64,000 nucleotides of DNA from Halosimplex halophilum (GCF_004698125.1 NZ_ML214297.1:248001-312000); one strand, 5' to 3'; shown: positions 42,093 to 50,317, counted from the first letter of the stretch. The notes: generated by a model from the letters alone, not told the origin. A program made the numbers and translations.

Positions 42093-43453
42093 CGGCGGTC
42101 ACCCCCGTCGGTCGCGACCCGCGTTCCGGCGCCGGCATCGGGACCCGCGTCCGTCGCGCTCCGCGGCTGCGCCCCGCGGTCGCCGCCATCGGTCCACTCC
42201 ACGACCGCGATTCCGGCCCGGCGACACTCGTCGAGGCGCATCTGTCGTTCGGCCGCGGCGAGGCGGCGATACGCGGTGTCGTCGGCGGTCACGTCCGGGC
42301 TGGCGACGGTCACGTCGTGGCCCCGGGCGTCGAGCGCCCGCGCGACCTCGACGGGGCGGCCGTCGACCAGCGGCGAGCAGACGACGACCTGCGCGTCGCC
42401 CGGTAGCTGTGTCAGCAGGCGGTCGAAGCCGTCGGCGCCGTCCGCGCCGTCGTCACGCTCCGACGGCGGTCGCCACCCGAAGGCGTCGTGGGTGGTGAGC
42501 GCGTCGAGCAGCCGCTCGCGATGAGTCCGACCGGAGGCCGGCGGGAGCCAGCACTCGCGGGGCGACAGCGCCCCGAGCCCGAGGTGACAGTCCGCGTCGG
42601 CGAGGCCGCCGACGAGCGCGCCCGCGGCGCGGACGCAGGCGTCGACGGCCGGGCGGCCGTCGCCGGCGGTCACGTACGCCGCGGCCCGCGCGTCGACCAG
42701 CAGGACGACCTTGACCGTCCGGGGCTGGTCGAACCGTCGCGTGGCAAGTTCCCCCTCCTTGGCGAAGCGGTTCCAGTCGATGCTCCCGAGCGGGTCGCCC
42801 GTCCGGTACTCCCGCAGCGAGTGGAACGCCTGCCCCTCGCCGGTCGCCGAGACGGGCTGGCTGCCGGTCAGCCGCGTCGCCAGCTCGCCCAGTGGCGCCG
42901 TCCGGTCCTCGTAGGTCGGCCGACACACGACCGTCGAGCGGCCGGTCGCCTCGCGGGCCACCCGGCGGCTCGCGCCGCTCAAGTCGCGGGTCACGACGGT
43001 GAGGCTATCGAACTCGTGGCGCCCGCGGACGGCCTCGAACTCGTAGGCGATCGAGGCGCGCTTGCCCGGCCGGAGCGCGGTGGTGTGCCGGGCGGTCCCG
43101 TCGACGACCTCCAGGCCGGGGGGCACGTCGTCGGCGAACCGCAGGTCCGGCAGCGTCGCCCCGCTCTCGTTCTCGACGGTGAGCGTGACGCGGACCCGCT
43201 CGCCCGGCGCGGGGTCGGTGTCGCTGACGTGTCGTTCGACGGCGAGTTCGGGCTCCGGCGCCTCGGCGGCCCGGCTGTAGGCCGCGAAGCCGACGCCGGC
43301 CAGCCCGGCGAGGATGGCGACTGGCTTCCCGACGAGGATCGCGACCGCCGTCGCCGCCAGCGCGAGCCCGTGGATCCCCGCCCAGCGACCGGTCCGTTCG
43401 AGGCGCTGCTCGCCGCGGTCCAGCCCCGTGCCGACGGCCGCCCCCTCAGTCAT
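42083..43453 (-). CDS. DUF58 domain-containing protein
   Basis: 456 aa. Two N-terminal helices (WAGIHGLALAATAVAILVG, AILAGLAGVGFAAYS), a beta domain like CARDB (LTVENESGATLPDLRF), then the DUF58 signature YRTGDPLGSIDWNRFAKEG and a VWA-like fold (VVLLVDARAAAYV). DUF58 proteins usually work with MoxR AAA ATPases and are thought to assist assembly or export of other proteins. The start is the ATG after the overlap with the DUF7269 gene by eight bases; the longer reading is frame noise from that gene. Confidence 0.87.
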   Translation of the reverse strand: MTEGAAVGTGLDRGEQRLERTGRWAGIHGLALAATAVAILVGKPVAILAGLAGVGFAAYSRAAEAPEPELAVERHVSDTDPAPGERVRVTLTVENESGATLPDLRFADDVPPGLEVVDGTARHTTALRPGKRASIAYEFEAVRGRHEFDSLTVVTRDLSGASRRVAREATGRSTVVCRPTYEDRTAPLGELATRLTGSQPVSATGEGQAFHSLREYRTGDPLGSIDWNRFAKEGELATRRFDQPRTVKVVLLVDARAAAYVTAGDGRPAVDACVRAAGALVGGLADADCHLGLGALSPRECWLPPASGRTHRERLLDALTTHDAFGWRPPSERDDGADGADGFDRLLTQLPGDAQVVVCSPLVDGRPVEVARALDARGHDVTVASPDVTADDTAYRRLAAAERQMRLDECRRAGIAVVEWTDGGDRGAQPRSATDAGPDAGAGTRVATDGGDRRWR

Positions 43454-44060
43454 CGGCGATACCTCCGGGTCGACCGGCGTCTCCGGATCGACCGCGTCCG
43501 TCCGGGCCGCCGTCGCCGCGGTCGCCGTCACGCCGGTCGCGGAGCCGCGCGACCACGGCGGCGGCGCGCTCGGCCCGCCGGTCGAAGTCGCCCTCGACGC
43601 CCTCGTGGATCGAGCCGTCGTCGCCGGCGAACAGCGCGGCGGCCTCGGGGTCGTCGGTCCACGAGCCGTCGGCGACCCGGCGCTCGGCCACCTCCGGCGC
43701 GACGCCCGCGAACCGCTCCAGGGCGTCGACGGCGGCGCCGCGCAGGCGTTCGCGGATGCGGTCGCGCTCGGCCGCGTCGCGCTCGCTCGCACCCACCGCC
43801 GAGACGGCCGCCGCGAGGTCGTCGCCGGGCACGCCGTAGTCGGGGCGCTCGCCGACCCGGGGGAGGCCGCCCGCCGGCGCGTCGGCGCGCTCGAACCGCT
43901 CGACGGCCGCGAGGCCGACGCCGGCGAGCGCCCCGAACCAGACCCCGAGCGTCACCAGCGTCGCCCAGTCGAACGTGACGAGTCCGGGGCGGAGCGTCAG
44001 GACGACCCCCGCGGCGACGGCCGCGACCCCGACCGCCAGCAGGACTCGTCGGCGGCTCAC
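43446..44060 (-). CDS. DUF7269 family protein
   Basis: 204 aa. Two N-terminal helices (RVLLAVGVAAVAAGVVLTL, LVTLGVWFGALAGVGLAAV) and a cytosolic helical domain with RIRERLRGAAVDALERF and GVAPEVAERRVADGSWTDDPEAAALF. The sequence and genomic place fit DUF7269, a small partner of DUF58 in haloarchaea. It overlaps the upstream DUF4129 gene by ATGA. Confidence 0.8.
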   Translation of the reverse strand: MSRRRVLLAVGVAAVAAGVVLTLRPGLVTFDWATLVTLGVWFGALAGVGLAAVERFERADAPAGGLPRVGERPDYGVPGDDLAAAVSAVGASERDAAERDRIRERLRGAAVDALERFAGVAPEVAERRVADGSWTDDPEAAALFAGDDGSIHEGVEGDFDRRAERAAAVVARLRDRRDGDRGDGGPDGRGRSGDAGRPGGIADD

Positions 44061-44737
44061 GCGCCGTCACCCCCGGACCCGTCGCGGTCGTCGCCGGCGT
44101 CCAGCCGGTCGGCCAGCCGACTGGCGCGGCGCTCCTGTTCGTCGGTCGGCGGCCGGCGGCCGTAGCGGACCGCCTCGAAGCCGCGGGTCACGCGGTCGAC
44201 CGCCTCCGCCGGGTAGCCGCGGTCGACGGCGGCCGCGGCCGTCTCCCCGGGCGTGGTCGACTCGTCGGCGCCCGTCCGGTCGCGGAGCCGTCGCCAGGCG
44301 CGGACGACCGCGTTGTCGCCCGGCGCGTCGTAGGCGGGGTCGACCGTCGGCGTCGGCGGTCCCGTCGCCCCGTCGCCGTCGCCGCTCTCGTCGCGCGGCG
44401 GCGCGCGGGTGTCGTCGCCGGTCAGCACGACGGCGAGGACGAGGGCGACGAGCAGCCCGCCGACGAGCCCGGCGACTAGGAGCGTCGAGACGCCGCCGTC
44501 CTCGCCGCTTTCGTCGGGCGGAACCGGCGTCTCTTCCTCGACGACCCGTCGGGAGTCGGGCGCGTCCGTTCCGTTCGCGCCGCCGCCGACGCCGGGCGGG
44601 GTGCCCGTCGGCATCGGCTGGGTCGGCGTCGTCCCGGAGTACAGCGTCGGCTGGTCGGTCCCGCCGAGCGACCCGGCGGCCGTCACGAGGGCGACCAGCG
44701 CGAGGAGGGCGATCAGGGCGGTCGCGGATCGTCTCAC
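44057..44737 (-). CDS. DUF4129 domain-containing membrane protein (copy 2)
   Basis: 226 aa. A signal-like first helix (ALIALLALVALVTAAGSLG), an outward Pro/Gly-rich linker, a second helix (LLVAGLVGGLLVALVLAVVL), then the DUF4129 domain NAVVRAWRRLRDRTGADESTTPGE and VTRGFEAVRYGRRPP. DUF4129 often sits near transglutaminase-like and DUF58 genes. It is a tandem duplicate of the next gene upstream, with identical core and divergent linkers. Confidence 0.85.
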   Translation of the reverse strand: MRRSATALIALLALVALVTAAGSLGGTDQPTLYSGTTPTQPMPTGTPPGVGGGANGTDAPDSRRVVEEETPVPPDESGEDGGVSTLLVAGLVGGLLVALVLAVVLTGDDTRAPPRDESGDGDGATGPPTPTVDPAYDAPGDNAVVRAWRRLRDRTGADESTTPGETAAAAVDRGYPAEAVDRVTRGFEAVRYGRRPPTDEQERRASRLADRLDAGDDRDGSGGDGA

Positions 44738-44768
44738 GGTCGGGAGTGTTCGGCCCAGCTACAAGTTT

Positions 44769-45476
44769 TTACCGGCCACGGCCGGGGCCCGGCTCGCCGT
44801 CGGTGTCGCGGCCCTCGTTCGTGTCGGGATCGTCCTCCGCGCCGGAACTGTCGGCCGGTTCGAGCCGCTCGACGGCCGTAGCGGCGGGATCGGACCCGTC
44901 GGCGGACGGGGATCCCTCGCCGTAGCGGACCGCGCGGAACCGCTCGGTGACGGTCGCTACCGCCGACCCGGGGAGGCCGGCGTCGAGGGCTCGCGTCGCC
45001 ACGTCGCCCGGCGTCGTCGACTCGTCGGCGCCGGCGCGGTCGCGGAGCCGTCGCCAGGCTCTCGTCACCGCGTTCTCGTCCGGCGAGTCGTACGCCGGGT
45101 CGACGGCCGGTGTCGGGTCGCCTCCGCCCGGGCCGTCGTCGGGAACCTCGGGCGCCCGCTCGTCGTGGCCGGTCAGGAAGACAACGAGCAGCCCGGCCGC
45201 CAGCAGCGACCCGCCGACGGCGGGGACGACGAACGGGGAGACGCCGCCGGAGTCGCCGGCTGCGGCCGTCGTCGCCGTCGCGGCCCGGTGGACCTCGGAC
45301 TCGGACGCGCCGCCAGGCGCGCCGGTCGGAGGGGGAACCTCGGTCGGCGTCGCCGGACGCGTCGGCGTCCCGTCGCCGGTGACGACGGGGCCGTCGACCG
45401 CGCCGAACGTGCCGGCGGCTCCCGCCAGCGCGACCAGCGCGAGGAGGCCGACGAGCGCGGTTCCCGGACGCTGCAC
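44769..45476 (-). CDS. DUF4129 domain-containing membrane protein (copy 1)
   Basis: 235 aa, first gene of the cluster. Same plan as its neighbour: leading helix (LVGLLALVALAGAAGTFG), linker, second helix (FVVPAVGGSLLAAGLLVVFL), DUF4129 core NAVTRAWRRLRDRAGADESTTPGD and VTERFRAVRYG. The spacer to the second copy is 31 bases. TATA-like rc of CTCAAGTGATT lies about 27 bases before the start. Confidence 0.83.
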   Translation of the reverse strand: MQRPGTALVGLLALVALAGAAGTFGAVDGPVVTGDGTPTRPATPTEVPPPTGAPGGASESEVHRAATATTAAAGDSGGVSPFVVPAVGGSLLAAGLLVVFLTGHDERAPEVPDDGPGGGDPTPAVDPAYDSPDENAVTRAWRRLRDRAGADESTTPGDVATRALDAGLPGSAVATVTERFRAVRYGEGSPSADGSDPAATAVERLEPADSSGAEDDPDTNEGRDTDGEPGPGRGR

Positions 45477-45528
45477 GTCGGAGACCGAGGACGGGCTCGC
45501 TCAAGTGATTTCCGGCTGAAAAGACGGG

Positions 45529-45579
45529 GTGGCGGTGCGGTTGCTGTGGCGGTGCAGACGCTGTGGCGGTGCGGTTGCA
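45529..45579 (+). repeat. Three 17-base tandem repeats
   Basis: GTGGCGGTGC recurs at 45529, 45546 and 45563, each followed by a seven-base spacer (GGTTGCT, AGACGCT, GGTTGCA). The regular period suggests slippage or a tandem binding array. Confidence 0.75.
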
Positions 45580-45663
45580 GTGCAGTCAGCATCCGGCGCG
45601 GAGCGCCGGTACACCGGACGTGAGCGAACGGAGTGAGCGAGTCGTCCGGCCTTTTTCCCCAGG

Positions 45664-45726
45664 TTTTTGCGGCGGAGGATCCCCGCAGCGCGCCGCCGGC
45701 GCGCGAGGCGCTCTCCGCCGCAAAAA
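45664..45726 (-). terminator. Long nested hairpin downstream of korB
   Basis: Perfect 14-base arms TTTTTGCGGCGGAG (45664-45677) and CTCCGCCGCAAAAA (45713-45726) enclose a second perfect stem GCGCGCC/GGCGCGC (45688-45694, 45698-45704). It begins eight bases after the korB stop. It ends with A on the transcribed side and not U, so termination or mRNA-end protection is inferred. No T-run follows on the minus strand. Confidence 0.5.
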
Positions 45727-45733
45727 GTGGGTC

Positions 45734-46597
45734 CTAGTAGAACTCTCGCACGAGGTCCATCGCGCCCTCGGGCGCGCCGTCGGGGATGTCGGACATGTCC
45801 CCCTCGATGCCCTCTCGTTTCTCCCACGGGACCGAGTCGTCGTCCTGGTAGATGACGCCCATGTACTCCTTGTCGCCCTCGAGGATCTTCTCCTTGGCGG
45901 CCTCGCGGTCGGTCGGGTCGTGGTCCTCCTCGTCGAGGTCGACGATGGAGTCGCGGAAGTAGTCGTAGGTGTCGACGTCGTTGAACGTCACGCACGGCGA
46001 GTAGGTGTTGACGAACCCGAAGCCGTCGTGCTCGATGGCCTCCTGGATGATCTGGGCGTGGCGCTGGGAGTCCGAGGAGAACGACTGGGCGATGAACGTC
46101 GCGCCCGAGGCCAGCGCGAGCGCGAGCGGGTTGACCGGGGGCATCTGCGGGCCCTCGGGGGTGGTGCTCGTCTCGAAGTCCTGGCGCGAAGTGGGGGAGG
46201 CCTGGCCCTTGGTGAGGCCGTAGATGCGGTTGTCCATGACGACGTAGGTCATGTCGACGTTGCGGCGGACGGCGTGGACGAAGTGACCCGCGCCGATGGA
46301 GTAGCCGTCGCCGTCGCCGCCCGCGACCATCACTTCGAGGTCGGGGTTGGCGAGCTTGACGCCGATGCCGACGGGCAGGGCGCGGCCGTGGACGCCGTGC
46401 AGCGCGTAGCTGTGCATGTAGGTGCCGATCTTCCCCGAGCACCCGATGCCGGCGACCACGAACGTGTTGTCGGGGTCGTTGCCCGTCTCGGCGAGCGCTT
46501 TCATCATGCCGTTCATCGTCCCGAAGTCGCCGCAGCCGGGACACCACGTCGGTTGCTTGTCGGATTTGAAGTCTGTGAATCGAACGTCGGAGCTCAT
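45734..46597 (-). CDS. korB: 2-oxoacid:ferredoxin oxidoreductase, beta subunit
   Basis: 287 aa. Iron-sulfur ligands: C19 and C22 (PTWCPGCGDFG), C53 (GIGCSGKIG) and C202 (YSPCVTFN). The thiamine-pyrophosphate motif GGDGDGYSIGAGHF is at about residues 93-106. It forms an alpha-gamma-fused/beta complex with KorA and oxidatively decarboxylates 2-oxoglutarate or pyruvate with ferredoxin as acceptor. The Kor rather than Por assignment rests on my memory of the Halobacterium genes and is moderate. Start overlaps the korA stop by ATGA. Confidence 0.87.
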   Translation of the reverse strand: MSSDVRFTDFKSDKQPTWCPGCGDFGTMNGMMKALAETGNDPDNTFVVAGIGCSGKIGTYMHSYALHGVHGRALPVGIGVKLANPDLEVMVAGGDGDGYSIGAGHFVHAVRRNVDMTYVVMDNRIYGLTKGQASPTSRQDFETSTTPEGPQMPPVNPLALALASGATFIAQSFSSDSQRHAQIIQEAIEHDGFGFVNTYSPCVTFNDVDTYDYFRDSIVDLDEEDHDPTDREAAKEKILEGDKEYMGVIYQDDDSVPWEKREGIEGDMSDIPDGAPEGAMDLVREFY

Positions 46598-48372
46598 TCT
46601 GCCTCCACCTCCTGGGAGCTGGCGTCGGCCCCAGCGAGCGTGTTCTCGATCTCGGTCGCGAGTTCGTCCGCCTTGAAGCGGACGCCGTTGTACTTGTTGA
46701 CCCGCTGGACGCGTTCGAGCACGTCGTGCTCGATGACGTCCGCGAACTGGCCGGTGGCGTTACACTCGACGACGATCACGTCGTCGGCCGCCTCGATCTC
46801 CTCGGAGAGGTCGGGGCGCGGGAAGATGTAGGGCACCGAGATGAACCGCACGTCCGTCCCGCGCTCCTCGAGGAAGCCCAGCGCCTCGCGCATGGCGCCC
46901 TCGTTGGAGCCCCACGAGATGACGAGCGTGTCCGCGTCGGGGTCGCCGAACTCGCGGTAGTCCCAGTCCTCCTCTTCCTTGGCGGTCTGGACCTTCTGGG
47001 TGCGCTTCTCGACCTGCTCGATGCGGACCTCCTCCTCCTCGGTCCGACGACCGAGTTCGTCGTGTTCGAGGCCGGTGGTCATGTGCGCGCCGTCGGTCGT
47101 GCCCGGGAACGTGCGGGGGCTGACGCCGTCGGCGGTCGGGAAGTGGGGCTGGAACTGGCCCTTCTCGTTCTGCCAGGAGTCGATCTCGTCTTCCTCGACG
47201 ACCTTCCCGCGCTCGATCTCGACCTCGTCCATGTCGAACTCCTCCGGCGGGAACGTCTGTTCGGTGACCGCCAGCGCCAGGTCAGAGACCAGGAAGACCG
47301 GCGTCTGGTACTTCTCGGCGTAGTTGAACGCCTCGACGGTCTTCCAGAAACACTCCGAGACCGACGTGGGTGCGACGACGAACCGCGGGACCTCGCCGTG
47401 GCCGCCGTACAGCGCCATGTTGAGGTCGCCCTGTTCCTGCTTGGTCGGCATCCCGGTCGAGGGACCGGAGCGCTGGACGTCGCAGATGACCAGCGGCGTC
47501 TCGGTGGTGGCGACCAGGCCGAACGTCTCGGTCATTAGGTCGATGCCGGGGCCCGAGGTGGCAGTCATCGCGCGTGCGCCGGCGCGGGCGGCGCCAAGCG
47601 CCATGTTGATGGCGGAGAGTTCGTCCTCGGCCTGGACGACCTTGCCGCCGTACTGCTCGACGCGGCCGGTCATGTACTCCATCACGTCCGTCGCGGGCGT
47701 GATGGGATAGCCCGAGTAGAAGCGACAGCCGGCGGCGATGGCGCCCATGCCGATGGCCTCGTCGCCGTTGAGCAGGACGTAGTCGTTGTCGGTGGTCTCG
47801 ATGTCGTAGTCGAAGTCGTGGTCGTACTCCTCCTGGACGTGCTGCTGGCCCAGGCGGGCGGCCTCCTTGTTGTTCTCGACGATGGCCTCGCCCTTGTCGC
47901 CGAAGCGCTTCTCCAGCGACTCGTCTAAGTTCTCGATGGGGAAGTTCGCCACCTCGCAGGCCGCGCCCAGGGCGACGACGTTCGCCATGATGGCGCCGCC
48001 GGCGTCCTCGGCGAGCCGCTGGAGCGGGACCGACAGGCCGATCATCCCCTCGGGCACCTCCACGTCCTCCATCGTGGAGCGCTCGCCGTCGTAGATGATG
48101 ACGCTGCCCTCGTGCAGTTCGTCCATGTTCTCGTCGATCGTGCGCTCGGTGAGCGCGATCAGGATGTCGAGCCTGTCGACGACGCTCTCGACGCGGTCGA
48201 CGGATGTCCGGACCTTGTAGGCGGTGTACCCGCCCCGGATCCGTGACGCGAAGTCCTTCGAGGTGAAGACGTGACGGCCGGCACGCGAGAGTGCCTGAGC
48301 GAAGATCTTCCCGGTAGAGTCGATCCCGTCACCGGCTTCACCGCCGATGGCCCAGTTCAGGTCCTCGGGCAT
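46594..48372 (-). CDS. korA: 2-oxoacid:ferredoxin oxidoreductase, fused gamma-alpha subunit
   Basis: 592 aa. The N-terminal 190 residues are the gamma domain (LNWAIGGEAGDGIDSTGKIF, FASRIRGGYTAYKVR). Next come the alpha pyrimidine-binding domain (FYSGYPITPATDVMEYM, GARAMTATSGPGIDLMTE) and a C-terminal transketolase-like domain (LVISWGSNEGAMREAL). Single-chain gamma-alpha fusion is normal in haloarchaea. Together with KorB it replaces the NAD-dependent dehydrogenase complexes for central 2-oxoacids. The start MPEDLNWAIGG is chosen; the preceding frame is Arg/Pro-rich non-coding. Confidence 0.88.
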   Translation of the reverse strand: MPEDLNWAIGGEAGDGIDSTGKIFAQALSRAGRHVFTSKDFASRIRGGYTAYKVRTSVDRVESVVDRLDILIALTERTIDENMDELHEGSVIIYDGERSTMEDVEVPEGMIGLSVPLQRLAEDAGGAIMANVVALGAACEVANFPIENLDESLEKRFGDKGEAIVENNKEAARLGQQHVQEEYDHDFDYDIETTDNDYVLLNGDEAIGMGAIAAGCRFYSGYPITPATDVMEYMTGRVEQYGGKVVQAEDELSAINMALGAARAGARAMTATSGPGIDLMTETFGLVATTETPLVICDVQRSGPSTGMPTKQEQGDLNMALYGGHGEVPRFVVAPTSVSECFWKTVEAFNYAEKYQTPVFLVSDLALAVTEQTFPPEEFDMDEVEIERGKVVEEDEIDSWQNEKGQFQPHFPTADGVSPRTFPGTTDGAHMTTGLEHDELGRRTEEEEVRIEQVEKRTQKVQTAKEEEDWDYREFGDPDADTLVISWGSNEGAMREALGFLEERGTDVRFISVPYIFPRPDLSEEIEAADDVIVVECNATGQFADVIEHDVLERVQRVNKYNGVRFKADELATEIENTLAGADASSQEVEAE

Positions 48373-48623
48373 ACTGCATTGGAGTATCTTCCGCCCGGCA
48401 AAAAGACTTCTGTAATGGCCCCGGGTTTCGACCCACGCTTCCGTCGCAGAAGTGGACGCACGGGCGAAAATCGACGGTTTCGAACAGCCGGTAACACTGT
48501 CCTCCGATGGTGAACGTCGGTCCCCGATCGCGGCGGTCGAACGGGACCGGATCGACGAGTCGGAACGGGGGATCGACGGTTCGGAACGAAAGGACCATGC
48601 GCCGCGCGACGCGAGAGCGGGGT
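48373..48623. other. 251-base divergent promoter region between korA and the flavin reductase gene
   Basis: The korA promoter probably uses the T-rich rc of GCAAAAAGACT near 48397-48407, about 27 bases from the start. No gene or repeat of note is seen. Confidence 0.4.
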
Positions 48624-49253
48624 ATGGAGGACACGGAAGTCGCCGTGGTCGCGGTCGAGTCGGTCGGCGAGGACGCCGTCGCCATCGACTTCGAGACGCC
48701 TGACGGGTTCGACGCACAGCCCGGCCAGTTCGTGAAGGTCTCCCTCGACGGGGTCGAGGAGTCGCGGTTCTACACCGTCTCCTCGCCGGACGTGGCGGAG
48801 ACCTTCGAGATCACCGTCGGCATCGACCCCGAGGGCGAGGTCGGGCCGGAGCTGGCGGCCCTGACCGCCGGCGACACCGTCGAGATATCCGGGCCGTACG
48901 GCGACGCCTACTACGAGGGCGAACAGCGGGTGCTGATCCTCGCGGGCGGTCCCGGCGTCGGCCCGGCGATCGGGATCGCCGAGCGGGCGCTCGACGAGGG
49001 CGGCGAGGCCGCCATCGTCTACCGCGACGCCGCGCCGATCCACGACGACCGCCTGACCGAACTGAACGAGCGGGGCGCCTCGGTGGCCGTCCTCGCGCCG
49101 TCGTCGCCGCTGGCGTCGTCGGTCGACGACGCCCTGACCGACGATACCCAGGTGTTCGTCTACGGCTTCGCCGACTTCCTCGACGACGCCACGGCCGCCA
49201 TCTCGGCGGCCGGCGGGGACGCCGAGGCCGCGAAGGTCGAGAACTTCGGATAG
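48624..49253 (+). CDS. FAD/NAD(P)-binding reductase (ferredoxin-NADP reductase fold)
   Basis: 209 aa. The FAD domain has AQPGQFVKVSL and SRFYTVSSPDV (the RxYS/T motif binding FAD). The NAD(P) domain has LILAGGPGVGPAIGIAERAL and FVYGFADFLDD. It lacks a C-terminal 2Fe-2S cluster, so it resembles a minimal flavin reductase or electron-transfer subunit. It is divergent from korAB, and transfer of electrons between ferredoxin and NAD(P) would fit but is not shown. A near-copy of its last codons follows the stop. Confidence 0.82.
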   Translation: MEDTEVAVVAVESVGEDAVAIDFETPDGFDAQPGQFVKVSLDGVEESRFYTVSSPDVAETFEITVGIDPEGEVGPELAALTAGDTVEISGPYGDAYYEGEQRVLILAGGPGVGPAIGIAERALDEGGEAAIVYRDAAPIHDDRLTELNERGASVAVLAPSSPLASSVDDALTDDTQVFVYGFADFLDDATAAISAAGGDAEAAKVENFG

Positions 49254-49369
49254 GTCGAGAATTCGGGTAGCGCGTCGCGGGCGCGCGGTCGCGAGGGCCG
49301 ACCGCCGGCGGTGGCGCGGCGGCTCGACCGCGGTTCGGCGTCGCGCGTCGGTGGTCGACGCCTTTGACA

Positions 49370-49384
49370 ACGGTTAAAAACCGT
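49370..49384 (+). promoter_or_regulatory. Palindromic promoter of the zinc-finger/aEF-1beta operon
   Basis: ACGGTT (49370-49375), AAA, AACCGT (49379-49384): a perfect 15-base palindrome whose centre GGTTAAAAACC is the expected TATA position, 26 bases ahead of the ATG at 49403. Confidence 0.6.
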
Positions 49385-49402
49385 GAGAGGATACGGAGTG
49401 GT

Positions 49403-49582
49403 ATGAGCGAGAGCCAACAGAAACGCCAGCAAAAGTGCGTTTCGTGCGGCATCAACATCGCCGGCACGAACGCCGCCGCGTTCAAGTGTCCCGACTGCGG
49501 CCAGCAGATCTACCGCTGCGCGAAGTGTCGCAAGCAGAGCAACCTCTACGAGTGCCCGGACTGCGGGTTCATGGGGCCGTAA
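49403..49582 (+). CDS. HVO_2753 family zinc finger protein
   Basis: 59 aa with four CxxC pairs: CVSCG, CPDCG, CRxxC-type CAKC and CPDCG, which can form two zinc ribbons. The sequence matches the haloarchaeal HVO_2753 family, whose member in Haloferax has been reported to affect swarming and biofilm formation. It is followed after two bases by the gene for aEF-1beta, a conserved order. The start MSESQQKR is preferred over a GTG-type start 13 codons upstream because the promoter palindrome lies between them. Confidence 0.88.
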   Translation: MSESQQKRQQKCVSCGINIAGTNAAAFKCPDCGQQIYRCAKCRKQSNLYECPDCGFMGP

Positions 49583-49584
49583 CG

Positions 49585-49851
49585 ATGGGGAAAGTCGCCG
49601 CGCAGATCAAGGTCATGCCGCAGAACCCCGAGGTCGACCTGGACGCGCTCCAGGAGCGCCTCGAAGCGTCGCTGCCCGAGGGCGCGAAGATCAACGGCTT
49701 CGAGCGCGACGACGTGGCCTTCGGCCTCGTCGCCCTGCTCCCGACCGTCGTCGTCCCGGACGAGGCCGGCGGCACCGAGGCCGTCGAGGAGGCCTTCGCC
49801 GGCGTCGAGGGCGTCGAGAGCGTCGAAGTCGGCGACGTCGGTCGCCTGTAA
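49585..49851 (+). CDS. ef1b: Translation elongation factor aEF-1beta
   Basis: 88 aa. Matches the archaeal guanine-nucleotide exchange factor for EF-1alpha: [20 protein letters not shown] and [26 protein letters not shown]. It reloads EF-1alpha with GTP in translation elongation. Cotranscribed with the zinc finger gene (two-base gap). A T-rich segment (GCTTTTCCC) follows the stop and may terminate the unit. Confidence 0.92.
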   Translation: MGKVAAQIKVMPQNPEVDLDALQERLEASLPEGAKINGFERDDVAFGLVALLPTVVVPDEAGGTEAVEEAFAGVEGVESVEVGDVGRL

Positions 49852-49992
49852 CGGTTCGCTCGCTTTTCCCGACCGCCGGCCGTCGAGCCGCGCCGCCGGC
49901 CTGGGGGACGGCGCCGACGCCGCGACCGTCCGCCGCGGCTGCCGGGGTCGCGGTACCCGCTCACACGGCGGCCACGACCGCGTAACGCACGT

Positions 49993-49999
49993 TTTATAA
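49993..49999 (+). promoter_or_regulatory. TATA box of the L21e operon
   Basis: TTTATAA, about 31 bases ahead of the rpl21e ATG at 50027, preceded by G/C-poor bases fitting a BRE (CGCACG). It leads a five-gene information-processing block. Confidence 0.75.
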
Positions 50000-50026
50000 G
50001 CGTGACCGGATAACGGAACCGCACGA

Positions 50027-50317
50027 ATGCCCAACTCCAACGGACCCCGGAAGAAGACGCGCAAGAAGCTCCGCAACGAGCCCCGAGACAGCGGCACGTC
50101 GCCGCCCCAGCGGTCGGTCACCGAGTTCGAGCACGGCGAGAAGGTCCACCTGAAGATCGACCCGAGCGTCCCGGACGGGCGGTTCCACCCGCGCTTCGAC
50201 GGGCGCACGGGCGAGGTCGTCGGCGAGCAGGGCGCCGCCTACAAGGTCGCCATCACCGACGGCGACGTCGACAAGACGCTCATCGTCAAGCCCGCCCACC
50301 TCCGCAGCCAGGCATGA
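50027..50317 (+). CDS. rpl21e: 50S ribosomal protein L21e
   Basis: 96 aa. [18 protein letters not shown] near the N-terminus, then [19 protein letters not shown] and [22 protein letters not shown]. It is a component of the large ribosomal subunit. Its stop overlaps the Rpo4 start (ATGA), a conserved archaeal pair. Confidence 0.95.
   Translation: MPNSNGPRKKTRKKLRNEPRDSGTSPPQRSVTEFEHGEKVHLKIDPSVPDGRFHPRFDGRTGEVVGEQGAAYKVAITDGDVDKTLIVKPAHLRSQA

Larger units (their letters stand above)
45477..45733. other. 257-base intergenic region with tandem repeat and long hairpin
   Basis: Holds the promoter of the DUF4129 cluster at its left end, three 17-base repeats and a 63-base hairpin, both annotated separately. 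A string GTGAGCGAACGGAGTGAGCG also lies near 45619-45638. Confidence 0.5.
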
